Assembly (NCBI RefSeq): GCF_003752365.1
Contig: NZ_RJUO01000002.1
Coordinates: 744,001-808,000, forward strand
Direction: 5' to 3'
Source of the DNA: Frondihabitans sp. PhB188
Lineage (GTDB): Bacteria > Actinomycetota > Actinomycetes > Actinomycetales > Microbacteriaceae
Length of the DNA: 64,000 nucleotides
Positions 1-7,641 of this stretch are shown here, in pieces. The notes beneath the pieces are model-generated. The model made no database searches. It was given only the letters and a program-made list of their open reading frames with translations, and had not been told where the DNA came from. Positions within the stretch are counted from its first letter, which is position 1. Every line of letters begins with the position of its first letter. Made by a program: the position numbers and the translations under genes.

Positions 1-91
1 TGAGCGCTCGGCCGAGCGGCATGGTCTCGAGGGCGGAGGCCGCAGGGGTTGCGAGGGTCTCGGCGGCGAGGGTCTGGGTGGCGTCGGTCAT
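1..91 (-). CDS. 2-oxoacid dehydrogenase E1 beta subunit, N-terminal part
   Basis: Only the first ~30 codons are in the window; the gene runs off the left edge. The readable product begins MTDATQTLAAET and continues into ETMPLGRAL, which resembles the opening of E1 beta subunits of pyruvate or branched-chain 2-oxoacid dehydrogenases. Its ATG (91-89) overlaps the TGA of the upstream E1 alpha gene in an ATGA junction, so the two subunits are probably made by coupled translation and assemble as an alpha2-beta2 decarboxylase. Identity rests mainly on the neighbour, because too little sequence is visible for a catalytic motif. Confidence 0.75.
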   Translation of the reverse strand, partial: MTDATQTLAAETLATPAASALETMPLGRAL

Positions 92-1248
92 GAGGTCTCT
101 CCGAAGGACGACTCGTAGTTGCTGAGCCACTCCCTCTGCTCGTCGATGCGCGGGTGCCGCTCCGAGTAGACGTGGCGGAACATCGAGTCGTTGTCGGGCT
201 TCTCGAGGGCGAGCGTGCGCTTGCGCACGTCTTCGGCGAGGTCGTTCGCCTCCTCCTCGATCGAGGCGAAGAAGGCGTCGCTCTCGCCGCGGCTGCGCAG
301 GAAGAGCTCGAAGCGGACGATCGGGTCGCGCGCTACCCACGACTGCAGCTCGTCGTCGGTGCGGTACTTCGTCGGGTCGTCGGAGGTCGTGTGGGCGCCG
401 ATGCGGTACGTCATCGCCTCGATGAACCGGGGACCGCCGCCCGCGCGAGCGGCGTCCATGTCGCGGAGCGTCACCGCGTAGCTCGCGAGGACGTCGTTGC
501 CGTCGATCTGCGTGGAGGGGATGCCGAAGCCGGTGCCGCGGAGGTACAGCGGGGTGCGCGACTGCGTGGCCACCGGGACCGAGATGGCCCACTGATTGTT
601 CTGCAGGAAGAAGACCTGGGGCGTCTGGAAGCTCGCGGCGAAGATGAAGGCCTCGTTGACGTCGCCCTGGCTGGTGGCGCCGTCGCCGAAGTAGGTGATG
701 ACGGCGGTGTCGCGCTCGGGGTCGCCGGTGGCGTAGTCGCCGTCGATGGCGACGCCCATCGCGTAGCCGGTGGCGTGCAGCGTCTGCGAGCCGATGACCA
801 GCGTGTAGAGGTGGAAGTTCTGGCGCTCTGCCGGATCCCACCCGCCGTGCGTGTTGCCGCGGAGGAGACGGACGACGTCGACCGGGTCGATGCCGCGGAC
901 CATGCCCACGGCGTGCTCGCGATACGAGGGGAAGAGGTGGTCCTGCGGCCGGGTCGCTCGAGCCGAGCCGACCTGCGCGGCCTCCTGCCCGTGGCTCGGG
1001 ACCCACAGTGCGAGCTGGCCCTGGCGCTGGAGGTTGCCGGCCTCGTCGTCGAAGCGTCGCGTCAGTACCATGTCGCGGTGGAACGACCGGAGGGTGTCGT
1101 CCGAGAGGGCCTCGATCACCGGGAGGAACTCGGCGGTGGCGTCGGAGACCTGGAGGACGCCAGCGGTATCCAGAAGCTGGACGGGAGCGGCGCCCGGGTC
1201 GGACTCTGCTGTCGGGCGCACGCCGTGCCCCATCGCGTCAGATGACAT
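88..1248 (-). CDS. 2-oxoacid dehydrogenase E1 component alpha subunit
   Basis: A 386-residue protein of the thiamine-diphosphate E1 alpha family, which decarboxylates pyruvate or branched-chain 2-oxoacids and passes the acyl group to lipoyl E2. The cofactor motif begins GDGATSQGD at residues 188-196 and closes with the NN of FFLQNNQWAIS about 30 residues later, the usual GDG-N27-NN spacing. SYREHAVGMVRG near residue 110 and RIGAHTTSDDPTKYR near residue 285 are also family-typical. An N-terminal tail of ~45 residues precedes the catalytic domain. It is followed by the E1 beta gene with a 4-base overlap. Substrate (pyruvate versus branched-chain) cannot be fixed from sequence; E2 and E3 lie outside the window. 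Confidence 0.9.
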   Translation of the reverse strand: MSSDAMGHGVRPTAESDPGAAPVQLLDTAGVLQVSDATAEFLPVIEALSDDTLRSFHRDMVLTRRFDDEAGNLQRQGQLALWVPSHGQEAAQVGSARATRPQDHLFPSYREHAVGMVRGIDPVDVVRLLRGNTHGGWDPAERQNFHLYTLVIGSQTLHATGYAMGVAIDGDYATGDPERDTAVITYFGDGATSQGDVNEAFIFAASFQTPQVFFLQNNQWAISVPVATQSRTPLYLRGTGFGIPSTQIDGNDVLASYAVTLRDMDAARAGGGPRFIEAMTYRIGAHTTSDDPTKYRTDDELQSWVARDPIVRFELFLRSRGESDAFFASIEEEANDLAEDVRKRTLALEKPDNDSMFRHVYSERHPRIDEQREWLSNYESSFGETS

Positions 1249-1283
1249 GAGGACGAGCCTATAGGGATGCTCCTCCTCGGAAC

Positions 1284-2348
1284 CTAGAGGCTACGGACAA
1301 CCTCCTGGGCCGCTCCTAGGAGTTTGTCGACAGACGCCGACTCGCCGATCGAGATCCGGATGCCCTCCGGGGCGAAGGCCCTGACCACGATTCCGGCGCG
1401 GTCGAACACCTCTGCGGCGCGCGCCGTGTGCTCGCCGGTGGGGAGCCAGACGAAGTTGCCCTGCGCCCTCGGAACGTCCCAGCCTTGGTCGATCAGGGCC
1501 TGCCGCACCTGATCGCGGAGGCGGACGATGCGCGACACGCGCTCGAGCAGCTCCTCCTCGTGCTCCAGCGAGGCGATCGCGGCCTGCTGGCCCATGGCGG
1601 TGACCGAGAGGGCGATCGCGGTGGATCGCGCGGCGTCGAGAACATAGGCCGGGCCGATGGCATAGCCGATGCGGAGTCCGGCCAGGCCGTAGGCCTTCGA
1701 GAAGGTCCGCAGCACGACGAGGTTGGGGTGCTTCTCGGTGAGCGACTCGCCCTGGACGGCGGTGTCGTCGGTGACGAACTCCGCATAGGCCTCGTCGAGC
1801 ACGACGAGGACCGACTCGGGCACGGCGGCCATGAAGCGCTCGAAGTCGTGGGTCGAGACGACCTCGCCGGTCGGGTTGTTCGGCGAGCAGACGATGACGA
1901 GGCGCGTCGCATCGGTGACGGCGGCGGCCATGGCCTCGAGGTCGTGGCTGCCGTCGGCGCGGTTCGGCACCTGCACGCTCGTCGCGCCGGTCACCGTCAC
2001 GAGGCCGGGGTAGGCCTCGAACGAGCGCCAGGCGTAGACGACCTCGTCACCCGGCTGGGCCGTCGCGAGGAGCAGCTGCGACAGGATCGAGATCGAGCCG
2101 GCACCGGCGTGGACCTCGTCGATGCCGACGCCGAAGCGCTCCGCGAGCACGGAGCGGAGGCCCGACGCCGCGCCGTCGGGGTAGCGGTTGACCTGGAGGC
2201 TGTCGCGGAGCACGTCGAGCACGGCCGGGAGCGGCTCGAACGGGTTCTCGTTGCTCGACAGCTTGAACGCGTGAGCGTCGGCCTGCTTGCCCTGGCGGTA
2301 GGGCGGAAGGGCGGCGATCTCCGGGCGGAGTCGAACGGGAACGGTCAT
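1284..2348 (-). CDS. histidinol-phosphate / aromatic aminotransferase (HisC-Pat type)
   Basis: A 354-residue fold-type I PLP aminotransferase of the HisC family. SSNENPF (31-37) and YPDG (56-59) mark the substrate-binding N-terminal region, SPNNPTGE (155-162) and DEAYAEF (185-191) contact the cofactor, and [15 protein letters not shown] carries the Schiff-base lysine at about residue 218. HisC transaminates histidinol phosphate; the actinobacterial Pat branch uses phenylpyruvate. No other his gene is nearby, which mildly favours an aromatic aminotransferase, but motif reading cannot separate the two. The gene is transcribed away from the downstream plus-strand cluster, and its start lies about 50 bases from that of the holin-like gene. 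Confidence 0.88.
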   Translation of the reverse strand: MTVPVRLRPEIAALPPYRQGKQADAHAFKLSSNENPFEPLPAVLDVLRDSLQVNRYPDGAASGLRSVLAERFGVGIDEVHAGAGSISILSQLLLATAQPGDEVVYAWRSFEAYPGLVTVTGATSVQVPNRADGSHDLEAMAAAVTDATRLVIVCSPNNPTGEVVSTHDFERFMAAVPESVLVVLDEAYAEFVTDDTAVQGESLTEKHPNLVVLRTFSKAYGLAGLRIGYAIGPAYVLDAARSTAIALSVTAMGQQAAIASLEHEEELLERVSRIVRLRDQVRQALIDQGWDVPRAQGNFVWLPTGEHTARAAEVFDRAGIVVRAFAPEGIRISIGESASVDKLLGAAQEVVRSL

Positions 2349-2401
2349 CCCGCAAGACTACGGGCTACCACCGACGGCCCCGGGTCGGCATAGTGGTGCC
2401 C

Positions 2402-2809
2402 ATGCGATTCTTCGTGCGACTGGTGATCAACGCCCTCGCCCTCTGGCTGACCACGTTCCTCCTCGCTCCCCACGTGAGCGTCGACTCCTTCGGCGATAAG
2501 ACCGTCGTGCCGACCGTCCTCACCTACCTGCTCGTGGCCTTCATCTTCGGCCTCGTGAACAGCATCGTCGGCACGGTCATCCGGATCGTCGCCTTCCCCC
2601 TCTACATCCTCACGCTCGGCCTCGTGTCGTTCGTCGTCAACGGCCTGCTCCTCCTCGTCGTCGCCTGGGTCTCCGACGTGATCGGCTTCGGCCTCGACGT
2701 CGAGAACTTCGGCTGGGGCATCCTGGGTGCGCTCGTCCTGGCCATCCTCGGCTGGCTGATCGGCCTCGTGCTCCGCCCCCTGTTCGGCAACGTGCGCGGG
2801 CGAGCCTGA
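2402..2809 (+). CDS. phage-holin-4-like (YvlD-type) small membrane protein
   Basis: About 135 residues, almost entirely hydrophobic, with four likely membrane segments (INALALWLTTFLLA, VLTYLLVAFIFGLVN, VIRIVAFPLYILTLGLVSF, ILGALVLAILGWLIGLV). This matches the Phage_holin_4_2/YvlD family of small bacterial membrane proteins, whose function is poorly defined and which are not phage-derived here. The ATG at 2402 starts MRFFVRLVINA; a GTG at 2393 would add only MVP. It lies 5 bases before the phosphatase gene and may share its transcript. Confidence 0.75.
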   Translation: MRFFVRLVINALALWLTTFLLAPHVSVDSFGDKTVVPTVLTYLLVAFIFGLVNSIVGTVIRIVAFPLYILTLGLVSFVVNGLLLLVVAWVSDVIGFGLDVENFGWGILGALVLAILGWLIGLVLRPLFGNVRGRA

Positions 2810-2814
2810 CCACC

Positions 2815-3369
2815 ATGGCCTTCGAGGTGAGCGCGTTCGACGAGGAGGGCGACACCCCGCCCCTCTTCCGCGTCGTGTTCGTCTGCACGGGAAACATCTG
2901 CCGCTCCCCCATGGCCGAGGTCGTCTTCCGGGCTCGCGTCGAGGAGGCGGGCTTCGGCGACCGCGTGGTCGTCGGCTCTCGCGGAACCGGCGACTGGCAC
3001 GTCGGCGAGCACGCCGACGCCCGCACGGTCGCCGCCCTCCAGAGGCGCGGCTACGATGGTTCTCGGCATCGGGCCCGGCAGTTCGAGGCCGCCGACTACG
3101 ACCGCCACGACCTCGTGGTGGTCTTCGATCGGGGCCAGGAGCGCATCCTCCGCGGCTGGGCTCCGACCGAGGCCGACCGGTCGAAGGTGCAGCTGCTGCT
3201 GAGCTTCGACCGCGACGCGGCCACGGGCGCAGGCGACGGGACGGACGTCCCCGACCCCTACTACTCCGATGCCGCCATGTTCGAGACGGTCCTCGACATG
3301 GTCGAGCACGCGTCGACGGCGCTGTTCCGGCAGATCGAACCAGCACTCCGACAGGGATCCACCACATGA
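2815..3369 (+). CDS. low-molecular-weight protein tyrosine phosphatase
   Basis: 184 residues. The phosphate-binding loop CTGNICRS (C24 to R30, the CX5R signature) sits right after the first strand VVFVC, and the general-acid aspartate is in VPDPYY near residue 144. This is the arrangement of LMW-PTP enzymes, which dephosphorylate phosphotyrosine. It has an extra ~18-residue acidic N-terminus (MAFEVSAFDEEGDTPPLF). The ATG of purB overlaps its TGA (ATGA at 3366), so the two are translationally coupled. The substrate is unknown; in actinobacteria such enzymes often counter tyrosine kinases or act in wall polymer regulation, but none is encoded here. Confidence 0.9.
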   Translation: MAFEVSAFDEEGDTPPLFRVVFVCTGNICRSPMAEVVFRARVEEAGFGDRVVVGSRGTGDWHVGEHADARTVAALQRRGYDGSRHRARQFEAADYDRHDLVVVFDRGQERILRGWAPTEADRSKVQLLLSFDRDAATGAGDGTDVPDPYYSDAAMFETVLDMVEHASTALFRQIEPALRQGSTT

Positions 3370-4745
3370 GCCTTCCTCCCCAGCCTCTCAGCCCGCTCGA
3401 CGGCCGCTACCGTCCAGCCGTCTCCGAGCTCGGCGAGTTCCTGAGCGAGGCCGGCCTGAACCGGGCCCGCGTCCACGTCGAGATCGAGTGGCTGATCGCG
3501 CAGACCGATCGCTCCTTCGCCGGAACTCCGCCTCTCACCGCCGACCAGAAGGCCGCGCTCCGCCAGGTCGTCGCCGACTTCGGCCAGCCCGACATCGACG
3601 AGCTCGCCACCCTCGAGGCCACCACGCGCCATGACGTGAAGGCCGTGGAGTACTACGTCCGCGCCCGCCTCGCCGACCTGGGCCTCGCGTCGATCGCCGA
3701 GCTCACCCACTTCGCCGCCACCAGCGAGGACATCAACAACCTCTCCTACGCGCTCACGGTCAAGCAGGCCGTCTTCGAGGTGTGGCTGCCCCGGTTCGAC
3801 CACGTCATCGCCCTGTTCGCCGGCCTCGCCGAGCAGCACGCCGAGACGCCGATCCTGTCGCACACCCACGGTCAGCCGGCGACTCCGTCGACCGTCGGCA
3901 AGGAGTTCGCGGTCTACGCCTACCGCCTCGGCCGCATCCGCTCGCAGATCGCGGGCTCGGAGTTCCTCGGCAAGTTCTCGGGCGCGACCGGCACGTTCTC
4001 GGCGCACGTCGCCGTCGACCCGGCCATCGACTGGGTCTCCGTCTCGCGCTCGTTCGTGGATGGCCTCGGCCTCACCTGGAACCCGCTGACCACCCAGATC
4101 GAGTCGCACGACTGGCAGGCCGAGCTCTACGACCGCGTGGCCCACGCCAACCGCGTGCTCCACAATGTCGCGACCGACATCTGGACCTACATCTCGATGG
4201 GCTACATCACCCAGATCCCGGTCGCCGGCGCGACCGGCTCGTCGACCATGCCGCACAAGATCAATCCGATCCGGTTCGAGAACGCCGAGGCCAACCTCGA
4301 GCTGTCGAGCGCCCTGTTCTCGTCGCTCTCCGAGACCCTCGTCACGAGCCGCCTCCAGCGCGACCTCACCGACTCGTCGGCGCAGCGCAACATCGGCGTC
4401 GCCTTCGGCCACTCGATGCTCGCCCTCGACAACATCACCCGCGGCCTCGGCGAGATCTCGATCAACGCCGACGCCATGGCCGACGACCTCGACGGCAACT
4501 GGGAGGTGCTCGGCGAGGCGATCCAGACGGTCATCCGCGCCGAGATCACCGCCGGCCGCTCGACCATCAGCGATCCCTATGCGCTGCTCAAGGAGCTCAC
4601 GCGCGGCCACCGCGTCTCGCAGGCCGACCTCGTCGCATTCGTCGAGGGGCTCGACATCGGCGACGCCGCCAAGGCACGGCTGACGGCGCTCACACCCGCG
4701 ACGTACACGGGTCTCGCCGCGTCGCTCGTGAGCTACCTGCGGTAG
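3366..4745 (+). CDS. purB: adenylosuccinate lyase
   Basis: 459 residues. It catalyses two fumarate-releasing steps of purine synthesis (SAICAR to AICAR, adenylosuccinate to AMP). The fumarase/aspartase superfamily signature GSSTMPHKINP lies at about residues 288-298, with TSEDINN near residue 119 and SHTHGQPATPSTVGKE near residue 162. The opening PLSPLDGRY is typical of PurB. It overlaps the upstream phosphatase by four bases and is followed by a palindromic repeat element between convergent genes. Full length, no defects seen. Confidence 0.96.
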   Translation: MSLPPQPLSPLDGRYRPAVSELGEFLSEAGLNRARVHVEIEWLIAQTDRSFAGTPPLTADQKAALRQVVADFGQPDIDELATLEATTRHDVKAVEYYVRARLADLGLASIAELTHFAATSEDINNLSYALTVKQAVFEVWLPRFDHVIALFAGLAEQHAETPILSHTHGQPATPSTVGKEFAVYAYRLGRIRSQIAGSEFLGKFSGATGTFSAHVAVDPAIDWVSVSRSFVDGLGLTWNPLTTQIESHDWQAELYDRVAHANRVLHNVATDIWTYISMGYITQIPVAGATGSSTMPHKINPIRFENAEANLELSSALFSSLSETLVTSRLQRDLTDSSAQRNIGVAFGHSMLALDNITRGLGEISINADAMADDLDGNWEVLGEAIQTVIRAEITAGRSTISDPYALLKELTRGHRVSQADLVAFVEGLDIGDAAKARLTALTPATYTGLAASLVSYLR

Positions 4746-4756
4746 GTGCGCGCGCC

Positions 4757-4768
4757 GAGTTCCTGCGC
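4757..4768 (+). repeat. dispersed 12-mer GCGCAGGAACTC (representative copy)
   Basis: This copy reads GAGTTCCTGCGC. Exact copies of the 12-mer in either orientation begin at 4757, 6412, 29550, 33251, 33482, 37625, 40172, 48162, 48368, 58735, 59775 and 62415. Near copies with one to three changes are at about 11281, 15730, 16032, 21855, 26557, 27814, 31773, 38154, 51803, 53109, 57342, 61799 and 63509. Orientation is roughly balanced and copies occur in genes (in different frames) and between genes. Function unknown. Confidence 0.85.
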
Positions 4769-4777
4769 CCGGCAGAA

Positions 4778-4855
4778 AATTTCAAGGAGATTTTGCTGTC
4801 GCGACGCCCGGCATGCTGATCTGCCGGGGTTGCCGGCGAATTTCTCCTTGAAATT
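4778..4855. repeat. palindromic intergenic element, copy 1
   Basis: A 78-bp element bounded by perfect 13-bp inverted arms, AATTTCAAGGAGA at 4778-4790 and its complement at 4843-4855, with core CATGCTGATC at 4812-4821. It lies between the convergent ends of purB and the small membrane protein gene. An exact 12-mer repeat sits just upstream (4757-4768). Four relatives occur elsewhere in the window. Confidence 0.85.
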
Positions 4856-4892
4856 CGGAGGGGGGCGGCGAGGGGCCTCGGCCGGGGTGAAC

Positions 4893-5183
4893 TCAGTGGC
4901 CGCGGGGGTAGTGGCGGTCGTCGTCGTCGCTCTCGAGCATGCCCTTGATGCGGCCGTTCTCGTCGCGGATCTCGTGCATCTCGGCGTCGTTCGGCTTCGA
5001 GGCGAGCGACAGCATCGCGAGGACGACGACCGCGAGGATGAACGCGATGCAGAGGAAGATGCCGGCGAGGTTCAGCTCGCGCGTCGCCAGGAGCACGATC
5101 AGGCCGGTGAAGACGGCGAACACCGCCGAGAGGCCGAGGAGCTCGGCCGGACGGACGCGTTCGCGGCGGCTGGGTGTGGTCAT
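4893..5183 (-). CDS. small two-helix membrane protein
   Basis: 96 residues from the ATG at 5183. Two membrane segments (LLGLSAVFAVFTGLIVLLA and LAGIFLCIAFILAVVVLAMLSL) are followed by an acidic cytosolic tail (NDAEMHEIRDENGRIKGMLESDDDD). I chose 5183 because that ATG overlaps the TGA of the upstream membrane gene; an in-frame upstream start would overlap that gene by 50 bases. I do not recognise the family. Coupling suggests that it works with the DUF308-like protein. Confidence 0.7.
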   Translation of the reverse strand: MTTPSRRERVRPAELLGLSAVFAVFTGLIVLLATRELNLAGIFLCIAFILAVVVLAMLSLASKPNDAEMHEIRDENGRIKGMLESDDDDRHYPRGH

Positions 5184-5818
5184 GAGGAGTGTGCTCCGTC
5201 GGTGCTGGATTCGTGCGTGCCCGTCTGCCACTTGAGCGACAGGCCCTGAATGATCAGGAAGACGGCGACGAGCGCGCCGTAGGCGCCGACGAAGCCCACC
5301 AGGATCGTCGACGAGGTCAGGGTGCCCTGGATCTTCTCGATGCCGCCGAGCTCTTTCGAGTAGTCGGTCGGCACGATCAGGTAGATCACGGCGAGCAGCA
5401 GGGTCAGTCCCCCGACGATCATCCAGTCGCGCGAGAGGGCGCTCCGGCCGCGACGCCGAAGCCCTGCGACGAGCTCGAGCACGCCGGTGATGAGCGCCCA
5501 GCCGGTGACGACGGCGACGAGCAGCACGAGGCCGCCGGTCGGAACGAGCAGCGCCACGAGCCCGAAGGCGACGCCGACGGCGCCCTGAACGATCGCGATG
5601 AGCCGGCTGCTGGGGTCGGAGAGGAAGCGGTACGACGCGAGGGCGACGATCACGCCGCCCGCCACCGTCGTGGCGCCGAAGGTGGTGAGGCCGATGTTCG
5701 GCGAGTGGTCGTTCACGAAGGTCGTGACCATGCCCAGCACGAGGAGCGGCAGCGCCCGGAGGATGGGGACGGGCCAGTAGCGCGAGTCGCTCGCGGCGTC
5801 TAGCTGGTGGGCCGTCAC
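5180..5818 (-). CDS. DUF308/HdeD-like multipass membrane protein
   Basis: 212 residues with about six membrane segments in the regularly spaced short-loop pattern of HdeD/DUF308 proteins (for example RALPLLVLGMVTTFV, VAGGVIVALASYRFL, AVGVAFGLVALLVP, MIVGGLTLLLAVIYLIVP). The C-terminus is polar and Ser-rich. HdeD-type proteins are linked to acid or envelope stress in other bacteria, but no function is shown for this one. It is the first gene of a two-gene unit; its stop overlaps the next start (ATGA at 5183). Confidence 0.65.
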   Translation of the reverse strand: MTAHQLDAASDSRYWPVPILRALPLLVLGMVTTFVNDHSPNIGLTTFGATTVAGGVIVALASYRFLSDPSSRLIAIVQGAVGVAFGLVALLVPTGGLVLLVAVVTGWALITGVLELVAGLRRRGRSALSRDWMIVGGLTLLLAVIYLIVPTDYSKELGGIEKIQGTLTSSTILVGFVGAYGALVAVFLIIQGLSLKWQTGTHESSTDGAHSS

Positions 5819-5917
5819 GTTTCTTCTTCCGGTGGATTGGGGACGATCGAGTTTACCCCGGGCCGAACCGGCCGCTCGCCGAGGCTGCTCGGCGCCGAGG
5901 GTTCTCGACCGGGCCGC

Positions 5918-6592
5918 TCACCGCACGGCGAGGCGCCACGCGAATCCGACGAGGAACCGGGGGATCCGCCCGCGCATGCTCAGCACCTGGCGCACGAGGT
6001 CGGCCGGGCGGATCCGCAGGACTCCGGCGGCCACGGGCACGACCCCGACGAGCGGACGGTCGGGCCTGGCCACCACCGTCTCGATGTCGTGCTCCGACGC
6101 GAGCGTCGAGACCCGGGTGTAGAGCGTCGTGGTCTGCTGCCACACGCGCAGCCGGCTGCCGCGGATCACCTTGACGCCCTCGACCAGAAGCGGATCGTCG
6201 ACCGGCCCGACGACGAGCCGATAGTACATGCGGCGATCGCCGGGGCCGCCCCGAGGAAGGAGGTCGGCGAATCCGGCGAGCACCGGCCGGGCCGAGAACC
6301 CTTGCAGCCCTCGCGCCGAGCCCCTTTCGACCGTGGAGCGGTAGCCGTCGCGGCCGTCCGGCACGACGCCGACGCGGAGCTCGAGCCCGTCGAGGTCGAG
6401 AACCCGCGAGGGCGCAGGAACTCCGAGCCCCGCCGCCCGTGCCTGGGCGACGATGTCGTCGCCCACCGCATCGGCACGGCCCGGGACGTCGACGGGCTCA
6501 GCGCCGGTGACGGCCGTGACACCGCCGACCATCCGCTCGGTGAACCGGGCCAGGACTGGTGTGGCGCGCTGGGCTGCGGTGGTCAGCGACAT
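5918..6592 (-). CDS. small protein resembling a domain of large GMC/cholesterol-oxidase-like enzymes
   Basis: 224 residues from the ATG at 6592; longer readings upstream are out-of-frame shadow of the hydrolase. Visible features are FTERMVGGV near residue 17 and, in the second half, YYRLVVGPVDDPLLVEGVKV followed by WQQTTTLYTRV. This pattern recalls a domain found inside large actinobacterial proteins that combine a GMC oxidoreductase and an alpha/beta hydrolase; that match is from memory and unverified. The location immediately after a GMC gene and a hydrolase gene fits. It is the last gene of the five-gene operon and overlaps the hydrolase by 10 bases. No signal peptide or membrane segment is clear. 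Confidence 0.55.
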   Translation of the reverse strand: MSLTTAAQRATPVLARFTERMVGGVTAVTGAEPVDVPGRADAVGDDIVAQARAAGLGVPAPSRVLDLDGLELRVGVVPDGRDGYRSTVERGSARGLQGFSARPVLAGFADLLPRGGPGDRRMYYRLVVGPVDDPLLVEGVKVIRGSRLRVWQQTTTLYTRVSTLASEHDIETVVARPDRPLVGVVPVAAGVLRIRPADLVRQVLSMRGRIPRFLVGFAWRLAVR

Positions 6593-7641
6593 GGCGCTAC
6601 CTCTTTCTGTACGGCGGGGTCCTGCGTGGTCGAGCTGTGCGTGCTCGGACGGTCCTCGATCACGGGGCGCCCCTCCGCTGCCGCTCGGACGAAGTCGACG
6701 AGGTCGGCGCGAGCCGCCGGGCCGAGCGGGTACGCCTCGAAGTCGAGGCCGTGCCGGGCCCCGGCGCAGGTGCGGACAGTGACGTCGGCGCCGGCCGCAG
6801 CCGCTCGGCCCATCGCCCATCGGGCGACCGCGGCGGTGTCGACGTACAGGTCGTCCGCGGGGTCGCTGAGCTCGACGAGAGCGGGGATGCCGGCCGGGAG
6901 CGGCCTCGCCGATGCGAGCTCGGCCTCGACGAGCAGGCGCCCGGCGAAGAGCGGGTCGAGCAGCGGCGACGCCGGGCTCGGCGGCCCGGCGACAGGAGCA
7001 CTGCGGTCATGAGTGAGCGCGCGGAGTCGGGAGACCCCGTCCCCTCCCGCGGCCGGATACGGGGCGAGCGCCGGGACCTCCAGCGCGAGTCCGGAGACCG
7101 GCCGGTCGAACGCCGCCAGGAGATCCGCGCTCTGCGCGATGCGGGTGGCGAGCAGCCCGCCGAACGACCAGCCGGCGAGCACGAACGGCGTGTCGTCTTC
7201 GGTCGACGTCGCTGCCCCGACGCGCGCCGCCAGCTCGGACAGGTCGTCAAAGCTCCACACGTCGATGGGGCCGGCATCGGTGAGGCCGTGCGACGGCAGG
7301 TCGAACGACACGACGCGGACGCCCGCCCGGCTCAGCTCGTCGAAGAGCGCGGGGTGGTTGTCGAGCCGGTCGGCGTGGCCGTGCAGGAAGAGCACCTCCG
7401 CCACCTCCGCCCCGCGCGCGGGTACGACGCCGACCCGCACCCGGTGCGCCCCGGACCCGAGGTCGGGCACCGACAGCCAGCCGGTCTCGAGTCGGGGGAC
7501 GACCGAGGCGGGGTCCGCCCGCAGCGTGACGACGCCGGCGGGCGCGGAAGTCGGCCCCGCCTCAGCGACGACCGGCACCGCGAGCGCGACGACGGACGCC
7601 ACCGCGAGCAGGACGCCGAGAGCGCGGCCGAGGCGAGTCAC
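6583..7641 (-). CDS. secreted alpha/beta hydrolase
   Basis: 352 residues from a GTG at 7641 that overlaps the TGA of the GMC gene (GTGA). The N-terminus VTRLGRALGVLLAVASVV is a Sec-type signal peptide ending near AEA. FLHGHADRLDNHP forms the oxyanion region, GWSFGG (about residue 165) is the nucleophile elbow with the catalytic serine, and ARHGLDFEAYP near the C-terminus supplies the histidine. These point to a lipase/esterase-like serine hydrolase acting outside the cytoplasm. Substrate is unknown; the operon partners suggest that it acts on the same lipid, sterol or terpenoid-like compound as the oxidoreductases. Confidence 0.75.
   Translation of the reverse strand: MTRLGRALGVLLAVASVVALAVPVVAEAGPTSAPAGVVTLRADPASVVPRLETGWLSVPDLGSGAHRVRVGVVPARGAEVAEVLFLHGHADRLDNHPALFDELSRAGVRVVSFDLPSHGLTDAGPIDVWSFDDLSELAARVGAATSTEDDTPFVLAGWSFGGLLATRIAQSADLLAAFDRPVSGLALEVPALAPYPAAGGDGVSRLRALTHDRSAPVAGPPSPASPLLDPLFAGRLLVEAELASARPLPAGIPALVELSDPADDLYVDTAAVARWAMGRAAAAGADVTVRTCAGARHGLDFEAYPLGPAARADLVDFVRAAAEGRPVIEDRPSTHSSTTQDPAVQKEVAPCR

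Noticed and set aside
1284-2348. Calling the aminotransferase hisC outright
   Set aside because: No other histidine genes are nearby and the Pat branch shares the motifs, so a gene symbol is not justified.
2402-2809. A prophage holin
   Set aside because: The family is a common chromosomal membrane protein and no phage genes are nearby.
4778-4855. Interpreting the palindromic elements as simple rho-independent terminators
   Set aside because: No T-run after the stem, the loop is ~50 bases and conserved, and one copy is between divergent genes.
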